From Choristoneura fumiferana (taxonomy: Eukaryota > Arthropoda > Insecta > Lepidoptera > Tortricidae), in assembly GCF_025370935.1 (NCBI RefSeq), contig NC_133493.1:9487163-9551162 (forward strand): a DNA stretch of 64,000 bases, written 5' to 3'. The notes beneath the pieces are model-generated. The model was not told the origin of the DNA and searched no databases. It saw only the letters and a program-made list of their open reading frames with translations. The position numbers were made by a program, and so were the translations under genes. Positions 42,550 to 53,278 of this stretch are shown piece by piece. Position 1 is the stretch's first letter, and every line of letters starts with the position of its first letter.

Positions 42550-42652
42550 TTCGTTGTTGTTTTAGCACAAGACCGGTCTGAGTGGAGAGCCTTGGGGGAG
42601 GCCTATGTCCAGCAGTGGACGTCTTTCGGCTGACATGATGATGATGATGATG
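42550..42652 (+). mobile_element. RTE-type LINE 3' end with 9-bp target duplication
   Basis: GCACAAGACCGGTCTGAGTG through GGCCTATGTCCAGCAGTGGA codes QDRSEWRALGEAYVQQWTSFG and a stop, then a (GAT)n tail. AATGTTCTG flanks both sides (42541-42549, 42653-42661). About 14 nt of T/G-rich filler sits at the 5' junction. Confidence 0.8.
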
Positions 42653-42721
42653 AATGTTCTGAAGACATCAAAGGAGTGGAATGTAATCTAACGGTGCTTG
42701 GGTGAATTAATATTGTGTTTA

Positions 42722-42800
42722 TCGCCATCATCCCAGACTATATGTATACGTCCCTCAGGCCTTCTATCAGAATGTGAGGGCTTGCACCGTAATTCCACAC
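42722..42800 (-). mobile_element. SINE A 3' fragment
   Basis: GCCATCATCCCAGACTATAT through CAGAATGTGAGGGCTTG; only the 3' part remains. Confidence 0.65.
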
Positions 42801-42814
42801 AACGTTTTTCATGA

Positions 42815-43395
42815 GTACAAGCTTTTTTTGCCGTCTGTACTTTTTGTTGAATGCACTCGCATTATCATACAAATTACAAATCCGTACCTATCAAATTCCA
42901 AGTCGATGCCGTTAACCGTTGAAGAGTACCGTCGTTCCGTCTTGCGGAGACCACCAAATGTTACGACCAGATTATTGTACTGTCAGTTACGGCGAAGAAC
43001 TCAAATCTGCCGTGGGCGAGATAAATTTTGCGAGGCCCTAAGATACCAGACCGCACATAGATAACACACCGCACATTAGATGACGGAATTCTAGACGAGA
43101 ATAAGTTTCTGTTAAAAATTTCATTTTTAATGCAATATTTTTTTGCTGTCTGTACTTTTTGTCGACTGCATTGTCATCTAAACTGCATATACGAATACGA
43201 ATATTGAGTAGTTCCCTCCTGCGGATACTACCAGATTATTGTACTGTCACCAAATTTACATAAGTATGCCAAATTTCAAGTCAATATCGGACCTCTGGAA
43301 GTGGGTCAAACTTAGCTTCTAAGATTTGCCCCAAACAAATTAACAAATACTCGTAAATAAATAAACAGAGCAAGCTAAAGAAAAGCTTGTAAAAA
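42815..43395 (-). repeat. Dispersed repeats related to 7405-7700, reversed, two overlapping pieces
   Basis: CTGTACTTTTTGTTGAATGC (from 42835) and CTGTACTTTTTGTCGACTGC (from about 43148) begin two similar stretches. A forward end (AGAGCAAGCTAAAGAAAAGC) closes at 43390. Confidence 0.5.
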
Positions 43396-43498
43396 AAAGA
43401 CAAACTTCCGAAGCGCGAGGCCCCTTACACCGCGAACCTTAGGCTATGGGCGGTGCCCACATCGCCTACGCCTAGTGTACCTACTGTCACCGGGACTT

Positions 43499-44703
43499 AA
43501 GGGCAAACACAACACAGAGAGCGGGCGCGGGTCGTGCGCGGCCCGCGACGGGCGTATTTGCATGGCGGTATATGGACGCCTTCACACAGAAGGCGGGGCG
43601 CGGGGCGCGGTCGTGCGCGGGCCCGCGCCCGTCGCCCGTCGTCACAAACAGCGCGAGCCAACGAGCGCAGAGTTACCAACTCTCAAAAAATATTTGTTCC
43701 CTAAAGCTTAAGTAAAAACCCCTAAAACTCGTTTTTAATGAAAATGTTTACTTTAAAATTTGATATTTCGCAAAAAAATACTGAATCGAAAAAATCGTCT
43801 TAGTAACCCCTAATACTTTTAATTTAAAAAGACCCTACACTATAGGTTGGATGAGAAAAAAATACCCTTTACTAAAGTAAGGGCTTTTTTTCTACGGGAG
43901 GTACCCAAAAAATTTTTTTTTTTAATTTTCCATTGTACCATTTTTGTTGGGAAGTTTTCATAATAAGTATATCTATGTAAAATACAGCTTTTGAAGCATT
44001 GATAGTCCCTGAGCAAAGCCGCGGACGGACAGACAGACTGACAGACAGACAGGACATGGCGAAACTACAAGGGTTCCGTTTTGCCATTTTTTGGTCTACG
44101 GAACCCTTAAAAAACCGTATTCATGCGCAGTAGCTAGTGCATTTAGGCGAGAATAAAATTTATTATTTTATTTTTTTGAATTAATTGGTAGGTACTACAG
44201 AAAAATCTGTTATTTTTTCCATTGACTAGTATAAGCTTATTCCTGTCTATAAAAAAAAAATCAGCCACTTTTAAAAATGTCATCCATCGCCCATCATTAC
44301 ATAAATTGGATTTAATTAAGTAACTAAATAAAGTTTGAACCTTGGTGCGCAAGGCGCGTTTGTCGTTTTCCACATATATCTCGCCGGCACTGTATAATTC
44401 TTGTGTCGAGTTGACAAAAATGTCGTATCTATTATGTGGTTCTGAGAACTGTTTTAATTTGTACTCCAAAAGTTCGCCAGATACCTAAACCCATTTCTGT
44501 CGTCAAAACTTTTTTGCGGTCGCTAAGATTTAAGCAAAAAGTCGTCACTTCTAGGGACTAAGTCACTAACTGGCAACAATTGATTAGCCGCGGCGGGCCG
44601 TCGCGGGTCCGACCCGCTCTCTGTGTGAATACAACGAACCGCGCGGCTCACGCGGCGGACACGACCCGACCCGCGCACGCTTCGCTGTGTGGTTTTGCCC
44701 TTT
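43499..44703. mobile_element. TIR element with GC-rich subterminal regions
   Basis: AAGGGCAAACACAACACAGA followed by CGGGCGCGGGTCGTGCGCGG on the left is mirrored by CCGACCCGCGCACGC and GTGTGGTTTTGCCCTT on the right. The 1.2-kb interior is AT-rich and includes a GGGTTCCGT / CAGACAGACAG repeat block (44020-44110). No transposase frame. TTA is near both edges. Confidence 0.65.
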
Positions 44704-44835
44704 TAGAATACAATACAATAGCTACAATACAGTACAACACAATGACTCTTTAGTGTACGAGTACACCACAAACAGTACCTATATAAGCGATCCAGAAATT
44801 ACAAGGTAAGCAATAGTGGGCCTTATCGCATACAT

Positions 44836-45240
44836 AAGGCACTTGTCCCACCGCGACGATAAGCGAGAAGCGAGTAGAGCGAGTAACTAGAAACGAGTGG
44901 GCGAGCAGCGAGAAGCGAGTGTAGTTTTGTCGCTCGGCTGTAAGCGAGTGTTCGCGTGCGACGGGCGATTACTCGCTCCACTCGACGCGCTCATGCGGGG
45001 CGGCCGCCAAGCTGACATCGCTGAGCGAGTATCTATAGCTCAGCGAGTTTTATAGCTCTTGTCGCTGCGACAAAAGATGTAAGAGCGAGTTCTCGCCGAC
45101 AGTGTGAACTGCCAGCGATCAACTATTAATATATGTGTCTCTTTTACTCACACAGGATCTTATATCTTTTGTTCGTTTCTTGAGCGAGAAAATAGTCGAT
45201 AGCCAATCGTTTCCTCGCTGGCGGTGAGACAAGTGCCTAA
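44836..45240. mobile_element. TIR element rich in GCGAG words
   Basis: AAGGCACTTGTCCCACCGCG is mirrored by CGCTGGCGGTGAGACAAGTG and CCTAA. The left half (44860-45080) holds more than a dozen GCGAG or CGCTC words in both orientations. 405 bp, non-coding. Confidence 0.75.
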
Positions 45241-45742
45241 GTGTGCCAAATTTCAGCTCAATCGGATACCTAGAACTTCCAGAAATGGTTGAAAAATAAT
45301 TTGAATATTTAAACCACAACTCGCAAACTTAACCCCTCGTATGTTGAAACTAAAAAAAGTACTGAATTCTAGTCTCACCTGTTTTTAAGCACACAATCTG
45401 CTGATTTAAAAAAATACAAAAAGAAAATCTTTAATTTGGCACATGCATCTGTGTCAAGACATAAGAAGGATTAAACAAATATTGCTAGTTAACTAAAATC
45501 TTGTGGAAATGCAAGCACATTAACTTCTCCTAACTGAAACATCTGAGTACAGCGAGGGTGCATTTCCTCTAAAATTTTCAGCCTTTTGTGCGCTTTTGAC
45601 TAACTTTTCGTCAGATTATATTACTTTAAGAGAATAGCTTGCTGAGTTTATAACATGAAGGAGAACTCCAAGACATTTGAGAGTACGTACAATGTGTTCA
45701 GGCTAATTATAAGCGTCTTCAAATTACTCTGAAATATTTTAG
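45241..45742. other. No gene recognised
   Basis: AT-rich DNA with no exon-like frame. Confidence 0.4.
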
Positions 45743-45757
45743 CAGGATATAAAGTTA

Positions 45758-46071
45758 ATCATCATCATCATCATCCCAGCCTATATACGTCCTTCTGCAG
45801 GGCACAGGCCTCCCCTAAGAATGAGAGGGCTTGGGCCATAGTTCCCACGCGGGCCCAGTGCGGATTGGGAACTTCACACACACCATTGAAATGCTTCGCA
45901 GGTTTGTGCAAGTCTCCCACGATGTTTTCCTTCACCGCAAAGCTCGTGGTAAATTTCAAATGTAACTTCGCACATGAATTTTTTAAAAACTCAGAGGTGC
46001 GAGCCGGGATTTGAACCCACGACCCTCTGCTTCAGAGGCGATGGGTCAAACCACTAGGCCACCACGGCTTA
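45758..46071 (-). mobile_element. SINE A, full copy with 15-bp target duplication
   Basis: 314 bp. The minus strand runs from a tRNA-like head (AAGCCGTGGTGGCCTAGTGG; box B GGTTCAAATCC) to a GATGATGATGATGA tail. CAGGATATAAAGTTA flanks both ends (45743-45757, 46072-46086). With 26528-26837 it is the best reference copy of this family here. Confidence 0.93.
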
Positions 46072-46207
46072 CAGGATATAAAGTTAGTTTGACTGAACTA
46101 CTCCTGTGGGTAAAGGTTTTTCAAGGGAATTTTTGATTCAAAGCGTAGTCACTAGACATGGGTCATGTCGACTCAGAGAAGCGATCTGATTCACCAAATC
46201 CAGCTCT

Positions 46208-46526
46208 GGGCCCGATTGCATAGCATAACAACGTACAACGTACAGTTAATTCGAGTTAACACTTGACAGATGGGCGTGCCTCCAGTCAATTTTCAACTTT
46301 GACGTCACACAAATATAGCCATTTTTAGTATACCGCTACCCACGTTTACAGATTATGTAAAAACTATTTTATTTGTATGACCTCAAAGTTGAAAATTGAC
46401 TGAAGGCACGCCCATCTGTCAAGTGTTAACTCCAAGTAATCGTACTGTACAAGCTAATGTTAGTAGCGATTTTGTATTGAAATTCACTAATACTATTAGC
46501 TTGTACTTTATTATACAATTGGGCCC
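46208..46526. mobile_element. TIR element GGGCCC...GGGCCC with inner palindrome
   Basis: GGGCCCGATTGCATA is mirrored by TATACAATTGGGCCC. Inside, GAGTTAACACTTGACAGATG through GGGCGTGCC is mirrored by GGCACGCCCATCTGTCAAGT through GTTAACTC. The terminal hexamer matches the repeats at 2784 and 2923. 319 bp. Confidence 0.7.
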
Positions 46527-48536
46527 TGGTGGTGGAATTGACTTCGCTTATCAACTCTGACTCCAATATTGAATCCGGTTCATTTAAAGTTTTATCCCGA
46601 TTCCGTGAAGAAATGAATATAGAATAGCCTATGTTATTCCAGACGTCCAGGTATCTACATTAGTTATTTGTTATGCAAGGCTGGAAATTAACTGTTTGGC
46701 ACGAGTGCTTATATTGAAAGCCGAGCAAGCGAAGGATTCTAAGATTGAACCACGAGCGAAGCGAGAGGGTTTCCTAGGCACGTGATGCTAAATAACTTTA
46801 CAGCCGAGCGAAACACACATTTTTTTTACCTCACGACAGCGAGAAAAATGTAGATGGAAGAAAATAAATTTAACACTTATAAATCTGTTTCAGGTTATGC
46901 TAGCTAGCTTATGCCAGTGGCTTTTTCTAAATCGCAGAATTCTCATCCCATGGAAATATCTCAAAATACATCCACGTTCTTGTCTGCATAAAAAGAGGGA
47001 ATTTCGAAGTCAAAGTTCAGCTTTCTAGATCCAGGGTTTTGGATTGGACGACACGTTCATAAGTGAGTTTACTTTTTACATTTAATCATGCAAGTAGCTA
47101 AACCTACTTAAAGTTAAAATAATTATTACTAGAATCGGTAATATTGACAGTGAGAACTTTTTCCCTCCGGTATACATATCTATCTACCTATTTGTCGTTA
47201 TTTTTTGTGAATAAAGACGAAAAAACTTATGTAATATAACAAAATATAAATAAATGTTTTCTATTTTTTTTTGTATTAATAAATAACAAGAATGAAAACA
47301 CTAACGCATTTTAGTATACCACGTTTCAGAACGTGTCATTGTGCTTTTTTTTCGGGTGTGTTTCAGAATCTCTTTTCATCATTTGATATCTTTTTTCTTG
47401 TTTGTTCTGTATTTTTTTTATAATTATAGACGCATTTGGAACTCAGAAAACTGAAATGAGCTTTATTATTTATTACTAAATAAATGTTTAGTAATAAGAA
47501 GAAATTAATATTACTCTAACAATATATTACGAACTTTCTTTGTGACCACGTCAATATTCAACGCTTACTTCCTTAACTTCGTGTCTACCCGAATTATATA
47601 CAACAAATCAACACTCTATCGTACTTACCATAAAGATGATTCTAAAGCAATATTATATGTGGCCAGATAAGAGGTTGTGAAAGTAAGCGGTCGATATGTA
47701 GGTATTGTCAAGAGGGGGTTGTGGGGTTCACGATAACGTTCGAATTTCAAAAACTCTTTCCAGCCAAGAAGATAAAAAGCAACTTTCCACGCAGAATTCG
47801 AAGGATAAAGAAAGCTTTTTCGAGCTAGTGAGGTGAAAAATAAATTTAATGTAAAACCGACCACACACATCACAAACTTTCACATTTATAATATGTATAC
47901 CTACTTAGTAGAATTAATTGAAAACAGATAGGTTACTTACCTTAGGTTTTGTTCCTTTCTGATCAAAACAACATAATCTACATGACAATCTACCTACACT
48001 AGGCCTGTAGGCAACTATGTAGTTCGGCCAACAAAAACATTATGATTACCGCGAGAGTATAGTTGCAAAGTTTAGATGAAAAAAGTCCGAGCAGGATCGA
48101 AAGGGTTTTAGTTCCGTAATATGAGGCTGATTCCGCCTGAGGCTTATTGTATTGGATGAACCGGCAAAACGTATGAGGTGTATTTGATAGAATTAGAAAA
48201 ATCGACCAAGCGTGCAAAGCCGAAAAACGTGTGCCTACCTATTATATACAGTATCCTGTAAGTAGTAAGACAAACTTGTCACCTACCAAGGCGAAACACC
48301 TACCAAACATAAAAAAAGAACTCAGTAAGTGTCACCGTTTTCGAGAAATTTATCTGATTTTTGAAAAATGTTTACCCGCACTAAAATTTCCGAGTTGAGA
48401 TTTTCGGAATTGATAATATTTTGTATTTATATTTATTGCAAAATAATCTTGAATAATTAGGTCATCAGATGCAAAAAACTTTTTTATTTCAATTATGTAT
48501 GATTTTGCTTCTTATCCTGAATTTTAGTCAAGTTTT
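46527..48536. other. No gene recognised
   Basis: Two kilobases of AT-rich DNA without a recognised exon, RNA gene or clear repeat; small frames at 47625-47873 and 47999-48217 (-) have no domain. Confidence 0.4.
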
Positions 48537-48747
48537 GACCTTCTTCTTCAACCTTGTTCTAGGTACCCACCCAATGCTGAGTAAAGGTCTTTTCCATTTT
48601 AGACCATTCTGTGCGGTCGTGAGTTTTCCGCATCCAGTCCTTCCCAGCCGCTCGCACCAAATCGTCCGTCCATCTTGCTGGCTGCCTCCTGAACCCCTTT
48701 CGTGGTCTCCAGATATTTTTTCTATATTTGGTAGGTAGCTTGCTCAC
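48537..48747 (-). mobile_element. RTE-type LINE 3' end
   Basis: The minus strand codes KGFRRQPARWTDDLVRAAGK, then DWMRKTHDRTEWSKMEKTF, QHWVGT and a GAAGAAGAAG tail. The same subfamily as the insertion at 4178. Confidence 0.85.
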
Positions 48748-49070
48748 CTATCTCCCCTTTAAGTTTGTCGTACTTCTTACGGGACTAACGGGACACCTCT
48801 ATGAAATGATAAATACCTACATACATAAATACAAATAAAAGAAAAATGACAAAAAGCTGTAGGTATACGAGGGCTGCACTGAAAGTTTCGGGAATCCAAA
48901 ACTTATAAACTTAATTTTGGCACATATTATACCTTTTTATAATCTCTAAAGTTTCAGTATCTTAACACACTAGCCACATAAAAAAAAAAGAAAAGGTTTG
49001 GTTTCAATTGTTTTTTGAAGTCGTCGAATACGTTAGTATCTCTTAGTAGTCTGTGGTAGTCGAGTCGCTG

Positions 49071-50328
49071 ATGAAAATGGAATTGTCCCGTGAAAACTTA
49101 AGAGCTATGATTTATTACGACTTTAAAAGTGGATTAACACAAAAGCAATGTGCAGACCGGATGATTGCTGCTTTTAGTAATGAAGCACCTTCAAAGACTA
49201 CAATATACAGGTGGTATTCAGATTTTAAACGCGACCGTGTATCACTCACGGACGACGTGCGTGAAGGTCGACCAAAATCGGCCGTCACTAGAAAACATCG
49301 ATGCTGTGCGTCAAATGACAAAAGAAGACCGGCATGTGACATACCGGGAAATTCAAAAGTGCTTGGGTATTGGAATGAGTCAGATACAAATTATTTTACG
49401 GGAAGAATTGGGCGTGCGAAAGTTGTTTTCCCGCTGGATCCCTCATTTATTATCTGGCTTGTGTCGATTGGTGCCGCAAAACTGAATAAATTCAACGGAG
49501 GAGGCTCAAATGCAGTTTTTAGTGTCGTATCGGGTAACGAGTCGTGGATATATGCATAATATGAGCCTGAATCTAAAAACCAGTCTCGAGTAGGGGAGAC
49601 CGAGGAGAGTTGTGGCAGAGGAGAGTAGTGACAAGGTCGACTTTTTGGCGCTTATTACAAGCTAGCGAGCTCGCAATAGCGCGCGTTATTTACTTCAAGA
49701 CTCGGACTATCAAACGCTTGCTGTTGCAAGCTCGGTAGCAGTTAATAAGTTCCCAAAAATCGATCTTGTCACTACTCTCCTCTGTCACAACTCTCCTCGG
49801 TCTCTCCTATGGGTCTACGAAGATGAGCTCAAGCCGCAAAAGTTATTCGCTCTCGCCGCACAGCCAAGAAGATGGTGGCCACGTTTGTCTCCAAATCGGG
49901 TCATGTAGGTACTATTCCTCCTGAAGATCGTAGAACGGTCAATGCCGATTGGTACACAACTATTTTTTTGCCGAGTATCTTTGACGAACTCCGAAAAAAG
50001 AACCCTAATCGCCGCATCATCCTTCACCACGACAATGCCAGCTCCCACACCGCTCGGAAAACAACTGTATCTGAACGGTGAAAACGTCGAACTCCTGGAC
50101 CATCCTCCATACAGCCCCGGCTTAAGCCCCAACGACTTTTTCACATACCCCAAAATTAAGGATAAGTTGCGTGGTCAGCGGTTTCAGACGCCGGAAAAAG
50201 CAGTGGAGGCCTTTAAAAAGGCCATTTTATCGACCCCTACTTCAGCGTTCAATAAGTGTTTAGAAGACTGGTTTGAAAGCATGGAAAAGTGCATAAAATA
50301 TCAGGGCGAATACTTTGATAAACAATAA
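49071..50328 (+). pseudogene. mariner transposase, inactivated
   Basis: The family enzyme cuts and joins element ends using three acidic residues (D,D34D). The N-terminal DNA-binding part is visible (MKMELSRENLRAMIYYDFKS; a helix-turn-helix around TTIYRWYSDFKRD), then IDAVRQMTKEDRHVTYREIQ in another frame, GNESWIYA, HHDNASSH and YSPGLSPNDFF. The first catalytic Asp appears as Asn (GNES for GDES), a stop follows WIYA, and frames shift near 49290, 49450 and 50060. Removing the MITE and its TA leaves about 347 codons, the normal length. It is plainly dead. The YSPxLSPNDFF style suggests a cecropia- or mauritiana-like subfamily, which is uncertain. Confidence 0.9.
49593..49807. mobile_element. 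TA-flanked MITE nested in mariner
   Basis: GGGGAGACCGAGGAGAGTTG through GAGTAGTGACAAGGTCGA is mirrored by TCGATCTTGTCACTACTCTC through CTCGGTCTCTCC (arms about 60 bp). TA at 49591-49592 and 49808-49809. Deleting it restores continuity of the flanking mariner reading frame (SRV / WVYEDELKPQK). Confidence 0.9.
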
Positions 50329-50400
50329 AAAATACTTTTATCCAATTTAACTGCATATTTTTATCTAAATATTCCCGAAACTTTCAGTGTGACCCTCGTA

Positions 50401-51062
50401 GTAATAAAAATTTAGGGAAAAAAGTAATAAAACTAAAAGTTAATACCGAAGAACCGAAGACAGAATTAAGATTAAGGCAGACGGGATTGAAAAAAATGGA
50501 GAGATTAGACTTCGCTTTTCTCACAGCCAGAGGAAGAGAATCCCACCGACGAATTAGTGTTACTTTATAGTTACTTTAGCACGTAACATTTATATTTAAA
50601 TTCATATTAGCTCCGTGGGTTCGAGTGTACTTATGCACACGAGTGGATTTAAGCCAAGTGCCTCCCAGAGACAATTATGAGTTATGAGTTAACGCTGGAG
50701 CGGCCGTAACCGCGTCAGGCAAGTTTGGCGAGTTATCCAACTTGCCGAGTTACGGCGTCTTAACTGCGCCACTAACTGGCCACTTTGAATACTAGCGCGG
50801 TACACAGATGAAACGGTTAGATCAATTTACCAGAATAGTTATTTCCCAGTAGCAAAATTTCTATTCGCGTCTTTTTCCAAATGGTTTTTTCGGTTCGCTA
50901 ATGTTTCACAACTGACGTTTGGTAACCTGATTCATTTCGCAACTGTTTTTAATATTTCTGAAGCTGTAAATATTTCAGGATTTTTATAAAATTAATTTAA
51001 TGTAACAACCTAAAGGGTTCTACACGATGACCCTGCAATAAATCCTGAAATATTTACAGTTT
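50401..51062. other. No gene recognised
   Basis: Flank between mariner and a TIR element; nothing recognised. Confidence 0.4.
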
Positions 51063-51751
51063 TACCCCCTTATTCATAAAAAGTTAGAGCCTCTTGAAGG
51101 CTCCTTGAAGGCCCGATGCTAAAAAAACATGATTCAATAAACGTCTGTTAGCGCTAAATCAGTCGATCAACGGCTCTTGCTAAAGTTAGCGGACCGTAGA
51201 CCCTCCTTTATCTCCCGCTAAGTCACAAAATGGCCGCCCACAAGTTTGAACAGCTGACTTTGACAAGAGCAAAAAACCATACCGAAGATATTTTAGTGAA
51301 GGTGAAGTTACGCAAAGATTAAAAAAACAAAACAAAATATTTTTCAGGAATTTGTATTTAAAAATCCTCTAAATTAGCAGCAATAAAAACAATAAGTATG
51401 AAAAAAATTGGAGATGATTAACACAATTATGGCTTTTGCACAACATAAACATGCGGATCGGAAATGGCGGGAAAAACAAACTTCTCTCGCTTTTATTTTT
51501 TCCTGCTAATTTGCTGTCACTGCTGTCAACTTTTTTTTTTTAATTATCGATTAGGCCATTTTTTTGTCTTTGATTTGTCAAGTGGCCAACATAACGAGTC
51601 TAATCAGTCTATCAGCGGCTCAACAACTAGCAGACTGCTAGCAAGCGTTTATGAATCATACTTCTTGACAACCGTCTAACAAGCTTAATCAGTCTGCTAA
51701 GTAACAGACGATCAAACCTCAATTAAGGATTTTTTATGAATAAGGCTGTTA
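51063..51751 (-). mobile_element. TIR DNA transposon (non-autonomous), copy 2
   Basis: Inverted relative of 6468-7164: begins TATTCATAAAAAGTTAGAGC, contains TGACAGCAGTGACAGC-type sequence mirrored, and ends TTTTTTATGAATAAGGCTGT. About 689 bp, no transposase frame. Confidence 0.75.
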
Positions 51752-52214
51752 GAGTTTGCGAAATGAAAAGTTCGACATGAATCAGGTGCCAAACGTTTTG
51801 CGAAATGAACGGATACCGGGTTTTTTTTTTGTATATGACTTTTAACGGAAACTTATTTTCACATCGCGTTTTTACCCAATTTTAATCGCCACATAAACAT
51901 AGGTAGGATTAGGTTGTTTGCATCGGCCCAAAGGGAAAGCACACAGAAGTCAACACTGTTGCAGTTTCGATTGAAATTGGGAAAAAAAGCGATTGTGAAA
52001 ATTAGCTTCTTCAGTAAAAAACAATAATGTAAAAAAATCATTTGGGAAAAAAAAGCGAATGGAAATTACGCTTCGGGTAATAACGATTTTGGGAAAATGA
52101 TCTAACCAGCCCGTGAAACAGTTGTGTCGGTTCATATCTCTTTCTATAAACACGGGTCAAATAAAAAGTAAATTAAGGGATTCTTTCCGCAGGATTTGAA
52201 CATATATGATTGGT
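51752..52214. other. No gene recognised
   Basis: AT-rich; small minus-strand frames here lack domains. Confidence 0.4.
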
Positions 52215-52313
52215 TGATGAGCAGACCATATAGCACGGAGAACAGATAGCCGTTGGCGCTGAAAAGTTCTCGAATGGAGACCGCGGATCAGCGAGCGCAG
52301 CGTAGGACGTCCA
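52215..52313 (+). mobile_element. RTE-type LINE fragment, left part, split by BEL
   Basis: Codes DHIARRTDSRWR, a stop, KVLEWRPRISERSVGRP up to the GTCCA target duplication at 52309-52313. The continuation lies at 62349-62485, on the other side of the BEL element. Confidence 0.8.
52309..52313. repeat. Target-site duplication GTCCA (left) of BEL element
   Basis: Identical to 62349-62353. Five-bp duplications are usual for BEL/Pao integrases. Confidence 0.9.
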
Positions 52314-53261
52314 TGTCGCCACGTTTATTATCCTAGGCCGTTACATATTTACCTAACGTACCTACATAGACAGGGCAGCGACACTTGCCCTGGTTGAACA
52401 ATGCATCAACTCTATGTATTCTCATTATAGTATGCAAGTGATTAAGATTGCGACTCATACCTGTATACTCCTAGTCAGGCCATCTGTGTTCAGCTCCGTG
52501 GACTTAGTCTGCTTCGCTTTACTGTATTCACCACCTGTTGGAGTAGATAAAGTATGACTCCACTGCATGGAGCCCTAATAGGTGTCTTAGGTTTACCTAG
52601 TGAACTTATATGGTTATCATCATCAGTTAAGTTATGTACAATTATGTAGATACAAACATATGCTTTCTTTCTAGCGATATATGTGCTTATATCGGCACTC
52701 TCGGAGCCTGTATATTAAACATCCAGTGGGATCGCCGCAGGTCACCCACTGTGCTCATACTGCAAGGCAGACTGTGGAGCAGCTCCCCCCTCATATCCAC
52801 AGGGACCATGAAGAGTTAGTCTAACATGGGAATCGCTTTCATATTCTGAGACCTCAGTCTCGGCGCCAGGTGGACAAGCCACTAACTACTCACATTAGGA
52901 GTCAAAGCATTGGTCACACAGACCACAATTATCAAGATATCTGTCTCTATCGGACATTTGGTTATTACAGGTTAATGTAGGTATATGATAAATCTAAGGC
53001 ACCCATAATGCTACTTGGCACTTGGTATACTTATTATAGTACTTAGCTTTCATAGCTGCGTCGCCCGCGATGTGATCATTATTCCAGAACACGACACTGA
53101 CTCTAGTAAACTGAATACTGAACATTAACTAGAAAAGTCACTCTCGCGAGCGCGCCAACTGAACTATGACAGATCGACAGAGCAGGAAGTCATAGACTTA
53201 CTTACCATAGAGTTAAAGGCATTGCCATAGACAATATACATTTCGCGGAAGTGTCGCGACA
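52314..53261 (-). repeat. 3' LTR of BEL element
   Basis: 948 bp, starts TGTCGCGACA and ends CGTGGCGACA on the minus strand. It differs from the 5' LTR at about four positions. One difference gives this copy AATAAA (52324-52329 mirrored) where the 5' LTR has AATAAT. Confidence 0.96.
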
Positions 53262-53278
53262 CTCCGGCCGGGAACAAA

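Larger units (their letters stand above)
48868..50398 (+). mobile_element. mariner-family DNA transposon (decayed)
   Basis: 28-bp terminal inverted repeats, CGAGGGCTGCACTGAAAGTT plus TCGGGAAT and its mirror at 50371-50398, match at 25 of 28 positions. TA duplications lie at 48866-48867 and 50399-50400. The length is 1,531 bp, or about 1.3 kb without the nested 215-bp MITE, the usual mariner size. Confidence 0.93.

Noticed and set aside
43475..43711. Pair of GC-rich open frames on opposite strands
   Set aside because: Arginine- and alanine-rich translation from the CG-dense arm of a TIR element; no domain.
53262..53278. Polypurine tract of BEL
   Set aside because: The sequence before the 3' LTR on the minus strand (CCCGGCCGGAG) is not a convincing purine run, so I do not annotate one.
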